NCBI RefSeq assembly: GCF_027490375.1
Contig: NZ_JAIXYH010000048.1
Location: forward strand, 1 to 45,374
Reading direction: 5' to 3'
Source: Flavobacterium sp.
Lineage (GTDB): Bacteria; Bacteroidota; Bacteroidia; Flavobacteriales; Flavobacteriaceae
Length of the DNA stretch: 45,374 nt
The notes under the pieces were generated by a model. The model searched no databases and was not told where the DNA came from. It saw only the letters and a list, made by a program, of their open reading frames with translations. Of this stretch, positions 42,201-45,374 are shown in pieces (position 1 is the first letter of the stretch; each line of letters begins with the position of its first letter). The position numbers and the translations under genes were made by a program.

Positions 42201-42930
42201 GAATGGGAGAAAGATGGCTTTTGAAAGCGTATTTTCCGCCGTGAGAACCATTGGTGAACATCGGGTGATGAATGGCAACGATGGTGGTTTTGCCGCGCGC
42301 TTTTTTTATTTCGCTTCTAAATTCATCTAAAAACTGATTTCGAGTCTTTATTTCACAACTTTCATTGATCGTTGGGTAATTATCCCAATTTGTGATATAC
42401 CATTGAGAATCGACGATTATTAGGGTGATGTCGTCGGTGATATCGATGCTTTCCAACGGACAGCCGTTCTTGGGTAAAAACGATTTTTTTCCGAGTTGTT
42501 TTTCAACATATTCTTGCTGTCTTTTTAAACCTTCATTTCCTTGACTGTACCAATCGTGGTTTCCCGGAATAAATACCGTTTTTCCTTGAAATGCGTGCGT
42601 GACATCAATTTGCTCTTGAAGTTTGTTTTCTGCATCTTTTCTCGCGACAGCAGTATCTGCGGGCATGCCCAAGGGATAAATGTTGTCGCCCAGATAAATA
42701 AGCGTGCTGTTTTTGTCGGCTTTTTTTAACCGAGAGATTAGCGCATTTACGCTAGGTAAACTGTCTTTCAACAAACCATTCCCTGCATCGCCAACAAGGA
42801 AGAACGTATGGGCTATTTTTTCATTTTCTTTACTTACATCTTGAATGTATTTCGCATTAAACTGCGGCTGGTACGTGGCACAAGCTTGAATTAGTATGGA
42901 AAGCAATGAAAGAATCAGGATAACTTTTTT
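39265..42930 (-). CDS. metallophosphatase fused to a BamA-like outer-membrane barrel, lipoprotein
   Basis: The protein has 1221 residues from the ATG at 42930. That start is preferred over an earlier one at 42963, which would overlap the preceding gene, because it gives a lipoprotein signal with lipobox IQAC. A calcineurin-like phosphoesterase domain follows (about 35-350) with FLVGDAGNG, YLGDNIYP, PGNHDWYS, HHPMFTNG and SGHDHNLQ, all metal-ligand motifs intact. A long middle region (400-850) includes GDWDRHQDQWRW and PLPRDRDQAF. The C-terminus (about 870-1221) is a bacterial surface antigen (Omp85) barrel, with LRGYRNQRF matching the VRGF-type motif. The substrate is unknown. It lies 13 bases after the PycTM gene. 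Confidence 0.88.
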   Translation of the reverse strand, partial: KKVILILSLLSILIQACATYQPQFNAKYIQDVSKENEKIAHTFFLVGDAGNGLLKDSLPSVNALISRLKKADKNSTLIYLGDNIYPLGMPADTAVARKDAENKLQEQIDVTHAFQGKTVFIPGNHDWYSQGNEGLKRQQEYVEKQLGKKSFLPKNGCPLESIDITDDITLIIVDSQWYITNWDNYPTINESCEIKTRNQFLDEFRSEIKKARGKTTIVAIHHPMFTNGSHGGKYAFKSHLSPIPILGSLKNLLRKTTGVSNADIQNTHYNELKKQLVAAAQQNENVVFVSGHDHNLQYLIKNDIPQIVSGSASKVSPVKLSDGGIYGHGVPGFAVLQVFENGRSEVQFVNAKNNTVEFQTTVIKPKQQSYTVNAVSKFPDSIQTAIYTESETAKSEFYHFLWGNRYRKYYSKLITAKVVTLDTLLGGLTPVRKGGGTQSRSLRLKAKDGKQYIMRALKKSGAQYIQASLFKNQYVQKDFENTASENLVKDVFTGAHPFAPLVVAELSESLNISKLNPKLYYIPKHEALGAFSAEFGDELYLFEEQASDGNLSINDPNFTGAVYSTYDVFEKIHENENQMVDEKEYIKARLFDMLIGDWDRHQDQWRWLEFKEANKIVFKPLPRDRDQAFSIMSDGFVLGAAVRLIPMAKLLRKYEADLTDVKGFNLEPFPLDKAFIRHLNKNDWNEQVAIIQNSITDEAIDEAFSATPKELNDESVSKLKDLLKKRRANLQKIADRYFQFLSRYAVIMGTNKKDIIRIRSLNNSEVEVSLQRNKKDKNGETYFKEVFSANQTREIWIYGLDDDDVFEVIGKSKQIKIRLIGGQNNDTYIIPNGKNVVIYDYKSKKNDVDLAKNASLRLSDSYDVNTFDFKKVKKSQNQLIPILGANPDDGLKVGFNNTFTNYGFERNPFTSQHQLKAAYYFATSGYEILYRFEFANVIKNINLEVNTGLQSPNFTLNFFGYGNETPNFDDDFGLNYNRVKVRSLHVNPQLKWKSRSGVALSWGALYENVEVNNTRGRFVENNSQLPSYLFEEVQFLGTHFAFNFENYDNNAYPTIGMKTSVQIGHKSNLDNNSRSYSYLIPEVSFTHKLDAQGRCVLATKLKSHINFGDDFEFYQAASIGGNDGLRGYRNQRFIGKQSFYQDTDIRYSFSSMKTRLIPIRLGVFTGFDYGRVWFPAIDSEQWHNSYGGGFFINGAELLSANVGLFHSSDGFRAAFSLGFQF

Positions 42931-42943
42931 CATAAAAGTGGCG

Positions 42944-43561
42944 TTATCTCGATTGGAATGCAATTAAAAATGCAATAACAGAAATTATAATACCAAACAT
43001 AAAAATGGTGTAGGCGATGCGTAACAATCGGTATTTCTTTTCCAAAACGATACCTAGATGATACAAATCTTTAATCATCGAATTGTAAACGTAATCTTTG
43101 TCTTTGATCAATTCGTTCATGGCCCAACTGTAATCTTCGTAGGACATCTTATAGAAATTTCCGAAAAAAAGCAGATTTACTTTTTTCTCATATACTTCTT
43201 TTCTAGTGAAACTTCCGCCAGTTATTGTGGGGCGTGTGGCCAAAATCGCAAAAGTTATAGCGATAACGCTTGATACTATGAGAATTAAGGTAGGAATGAT
43301 TAAATGTGCGTTGGATGGATTGTCGAGTTTAGGAATGATGGTAGTGAGCGAAACGGATATAATAATGGCATTAACCGAGAGTAAAATATTGGCTTTATTA
43401 TCCACTAAACCGCTGAGGTTGTTGTGATTGTTTAGCGTTGTTCGAAACATCGTATCAATGCCTCGTTCTGTTTTCGGTACTTTATTTTTCTTTTTGCCTT
43501 TATCGTTTTCCGTTGAAATTTCCGATGATGTTGCTTTATCGTGCGGATTAGTGACTTCCAT
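42944..43561 (-). CDS. PycTM-domain membrane protein (Pycsar effector family)
   Basis: The protein has 205 residues. After a charged linker (1-33), ERGIDTMFRTTLNNH opens the PycTM (formerly DUF5706) domain. Three hydrophobic segments lie at about 57-76, 87-107 and 180-202, with FFGNFYKMSYEDYSWAM between the second and third. In Pycsar systems such proteins are membrane effectors switched on by cyclic CMP or UMP. In Flavobacteriia the domain is often the C-terminal half of one HD-PycTM protein. Here the HD half is a separate upstream gene that overlaps by 14 bases in another frame. No pyrimidine cyclase is in the window, so a defence role is unproven. Confidence 0.8.
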   Translation of the reverse strand: MEVTNPHDKATSSEISTENDKGKKKNKVPKTERGIDTMFRTTLNNHNNLSGLVDNKANILLSVNAIIISVSLTTIIPKLDNPSNAHLIIPTLILIVSSVIAITFAILATRPTITGGSFTRKEVYEKKVNLLFFGNFYKMSYEDYSWAMNELIKDKDYVYNSMIKDLYHLGIVLEKKYRLLRIAYTIFMFGIIISVIAFLIAFQSR

Positions 43562-45284
43562 GTGTTGAGTAGTTTTTTAGTTGTCGTTGTATGAGGTTTA
43601 AATTTAGTTCTTTTAACTTTTGCCAATTGGCTTGAGCGTAGGGCGTATAGTATTGATGATTTTTCAGAAAATCCACGTTTAAACGATACCAATCTCTATC
43701 GCAAAATGCTTTATCTCCAGACAGTTCCCACTCGTTTCGCAGCAACTCTAACGTATGCGGATAATCCGGATTTGCGAGATGCATATTATCGGCATCTTTA
43801 ATAATGTATTCCAGTTGGTTTGTTGGTGTATAATCAAATTGCGTTGCCATGATAAGGTCGGCTACTTTGTCGGAAATATCGTTTGTTACTTGTTTGTCTT
43901 GTAAGAAATCACGCGCTAGTAAAACGCTTTTCTCTTCGTGTCCTTTTGTGCACTCAACATAGCCAGCATCATGAAACCAAGCTGCTAGTAGCAAAATAGT
44001 TGTTGTTTTGGGATCTAAATCTTCGGCTTTACAAAGCGTTTCTATACCCGCAACTACATTTTTAGTATGTTCTAAATTGTGATAGGAGAATTTAGAGTCG
44101 AGACGTTCTTTAAGTAAGTTAGTTACAAATACTTCGGTTTCTTGAACAAGTGTATTTTCTTGGTGTTTTACTTTAACGCGTAGTGCTTTTAAACCGGTAA
44201 CAGCTTGTAAATCTTCGACTTCTAATTTTTCAATGTCGGCTTCAAGAATATTTTTGTGCTGTAAATATTTGATGTATTTGATGTATTCTTTTTCTTCAGC
44301 AGCGTTGGAATACACAATTGTGATTTTCTCTTTTTGGGTAATTCGTTCATTCGAATTTTTTACATACGCTTTGTCGATTCGCTTTTTAACAACTTCATAG
44401 CGTGCATTATAAGATCCATCAACGTCAAAGCGTTTTTCATCCATCCTAAAGCGTACCGAAATCGGCGAACTAAAAACTAAAATCAGCGAGGTTACGTCTA
44501 AATTATAAGGTAATGAACTTTTTAATTTGTGATGCTCAAGTTCCATTTCGCAGAGCGTTTCGAGTTGCCACAACCTAAGATTTTGCAGATACATGTCGTT
44601 ATATTCACGGTTAGGCTCAATCGAAGCGCCGATGTACAAATTGTGTTCAACGCCATCGGTTTTAAAACGTTCGTAATAATGCGGAAAAATCTCTTGCGCT
44701 TGTTCTTGTTTGGCATCTAAAATGGCGGCCATTTTTTTGTTGATGCTCATAATAGCATCTTCAAAATCTTTCCGAGTTTGATAAAAGATTCCCGTTTTTA
44801 CGTCGATTTTCTCGAAATACGCTTCAATCCGACTTTTTATTTCTTGATTAGAAGCCGAATTCTGCAAAAATGTATGAATTTCGGTTTCAATATAATGATG
44901 AATGATTTGTTCTAATTCGCTTTTAAAAGGCTGCTCGAGTTCCTCTAAAAAGCTGGTCAATTCGAATTGCTTCTTTTCAATGATACTGATTTTCCGATCG
45001 GCGTTTATCACATCTAGAATTTGAATAATCTGATTAATCTGTGCTTTTAAGTCGGCAACAATAGCACTGATTCGATTCTCCGACGATCCTTTAATATCGA
45101 TTTGTCCATACAGCGGATACACTTCTTTAAAAACAATTTCTTTAAAGTTGTAATCCTCGCGGGCACTGCTCGAATAGTAGTAATTCTTGGCTTCCTTTTT
45201 AAATTTCCAATAGACACTTTTGTGAATCGAGGTGTACTCTTTTTGAATAATAGCCTCGGTAAGTGGCTGGTTTTTTTGAACAGG
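43548..45284 (-). CDS. 5'-truncated GAF-family protein C-terminus fused to an HD domain
   Basis: The open frame runs from 45284, just inside a stop at 45285-45287, to 43548. The first start codon is GTG 45120-45122 (524 residues). The reading before it (AIIQKEYTSIHKSVYW to FKEVYPLYGQIDIKGSS) continues family-like text, so the start is artificial and the N-terminal part is lost. Residues 1-315 match the C-terminal region of large flavobacterial GAF-domain proteins. From about 322 an HD domain follows: YHNLEHT (His348, His352), FHDAG (His384, Asp385) and IKDADN (Asp443). That domain normally starts its own protein joined to PycTM. The frame ends 14 bases into the PycTM gene. It may be non-functional because of the truncation. 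Confidence 0.75.
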   Translation of the reverse strand, partial: PVQKNQPLTEAIIQKEYTSIHKSVYWKFKKEAKNYYYSSSAREDYNFKEIVFKEVYPLYGQIDIKGSSENRISAIVADLKAQINQIIQILDVINADRKISIIEKKQFELTSFLEELEQPFKSELEQIIHHYIETEIHTFLQNSASNQEIKSRIEAYFEKIDVKTGIFYQTRKDFEDAIMSINKKMAAILDAKQEQAQEIFPHYYERFKTDGVEHNLYIGASIEPNREYNDMYLQNLRLWQLETLCEMELEHHKLKSSLPYNLDVTSLILVFSSPISVRFRMDEKRFDVDGSYNARYEVVKKRIDKAYVKNSNERITQKEKITIVYSNAAEEKEYIKYIKYLQHKNILEADIEKLEVEDLQAVTGLKALRVKVKHQENTLVQETEVFVTNLLKERLDSKFSYHNLEHTKNVVAGIETLCKAEDLDPKTTTILLLAAWFHDAGYVECTKGHEEKSVLLARDFLQDKQVTNDISDKVADLIMATQFDYTPTNQLEYIIKDADNMHLANPDYPHTLELLRNEWELSGDKAFCDRDWYRLNVDFLKNHQYYTPYAQANWQKLKELNLNLIQRQLKNYSTHGSH

Positions 45285-45374
45285 TTAAAAATAGAGTTAA
45301 ATTAACCTTTTAAAAGAAAAACAGTATGAAGACATCAAAATTTTCAGAGGAACAGATTATTTCGATCTTAAAGG
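45277..45374 (+). mobile_element. IS3-family insertion sequence, left end (cut by the window edge)
   Basis: A transposase orfA begins at 45326. The sequence TGAACAGG at 45277 has the TG start usual for IS3 ends, and GGTTAA (45283-45288) pairs with TTAACC (45302-45307). The family-like text of the truncated GAF gene stops at about 45284, fitting an insertion there. The exact end needs the other terminus, which is outside the window. Confidence 0.6.
45326..45374 (+). CDS. IS3-family transposase orfA, partial
   Basis: Only the first 16 codons are in the window: MKTSKFSEEQIISILK. This is the standard opening of the small helix-turn-helix OrfA of IS3-family elements. OrfA is normally followed by OrfB with the integrase core, joined by frameshifting. 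The rest lies beyond the right edge. The call rests on a short but distinctive motif. Confidence 0.75.
   Translation, partial: MKTSKFSEEQIISILK

Noticed and set aside
42931..42963. An earlier start for the metallophosphatase-barrel protein
   Set aside because: It would place 11 polar residues before a clear lipoprotein signal and overlap the PycTM gene; the ATG at 42930 is better.
42944..43561. A complete Pycsar defence operon
   Set aside because: Only the PycTM effector-type protein is present. No pyrimidine cyclase is seen in the window, so a full system cannot be claimed.
43572..43578. A classic -1 slippery heptamer (A AAA AAC, minus strand) in the correct frame near the end of the HD gene
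   Set aside because: A -1 slip leads into the third frame (an arginine/lysine-rich reading), not into the PycTM frame. PycTM needs a +1 change, so programmed -1 frameshifting does not explain the split.

Overview
The window looks like a chromosomal segment of a Bacteroidota bacterium, most likely a member of the Flavobacteriaceae. The evidence is moderately AT-rich DNA, promoter boxes of the Bacteroidota form TAnnTTTG (for example at 12143, 14457 minus strand, 14744, 25322 minus strand and 25361), a PorQ type IX secretion protein in the order lon-porQ-cmk, a GlgE-type glucan operon, a peroxiredoxin/thioredoxin/DUF6952 operon, and structured intergenic repeats of flavobacterial type. I saw no rRNA, tRNA or CRISPR array.

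Layout. 1-731 is gene-free and repeat-rich. 732-6214 (minus) is a glgE-maltokinase-glgB operon that builds alpha-glucan from maltose-1-phosphate. 6322-8070 (plus) is an alpha/beta hydrolase followed by two MsrB genes, one a predicted lipoprotein and one cytoplasmic. 8114-14430 holds housekeeping and stress genes: a cysteine synthase/cystathionine beta-synthase-type enzyme, oligopeptidase B, YbaB, and peroxiredoxin-thioredoxin-DUF6952. 14776-23862 (plus) carries an amino-acid permease, an Atg22/UMF1-type transporter, a DUF6252-like lipoprotein, lon, porQ and cmk.

23886-37954 is an accessory stress-response region with three regulatory parts. (a) An HxlR regulator (25393) is divergent from a DJ-1/PfpI protein and an F420-reductase-like protein, with a perfect 9-bp inverted repeat around its promoter. 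(b) An ECF42-type sigma factor (30362) is encoded just downstream of a YCII/DGPF protein, and a second gene set (exported YCII, YCII, Ohr/OsmC, quinone oxidoreductase, VOC) lies to its left. Both sets are preceded by the same -35/-10-like motif with the same 13-nt spacer, which suggests a local sigma regulon. (c) A six-gene oxidoreductase/hydrolase operon (32770-37485) is divergent from a second HxlR regulator (37601). Two nearly identical structured repeats, sharing 63 bp exactly and lying exactly 12,400 bp apart, bracket most of this region.

38391-45284 (minus) is an unusual operon: the C-terminal part of a GAF-family protein fused to an HD domain, a separate PycTM (Pycsar effector) membrane protein, a large protein joining a metallophosphatase to a BamA-like outer-membrane barrel, and a beta-propeller-like lipoprotein. 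The first gene is cut at its 5' end by an IS3-family element whose orfA begins at 45326 and runs off the window.

The most interesting points are the ECF42 regulon with its exported YCII protein and two matching promoters, the rearranged HD/PycTM locus, and the repeat-bracketed accessory region.
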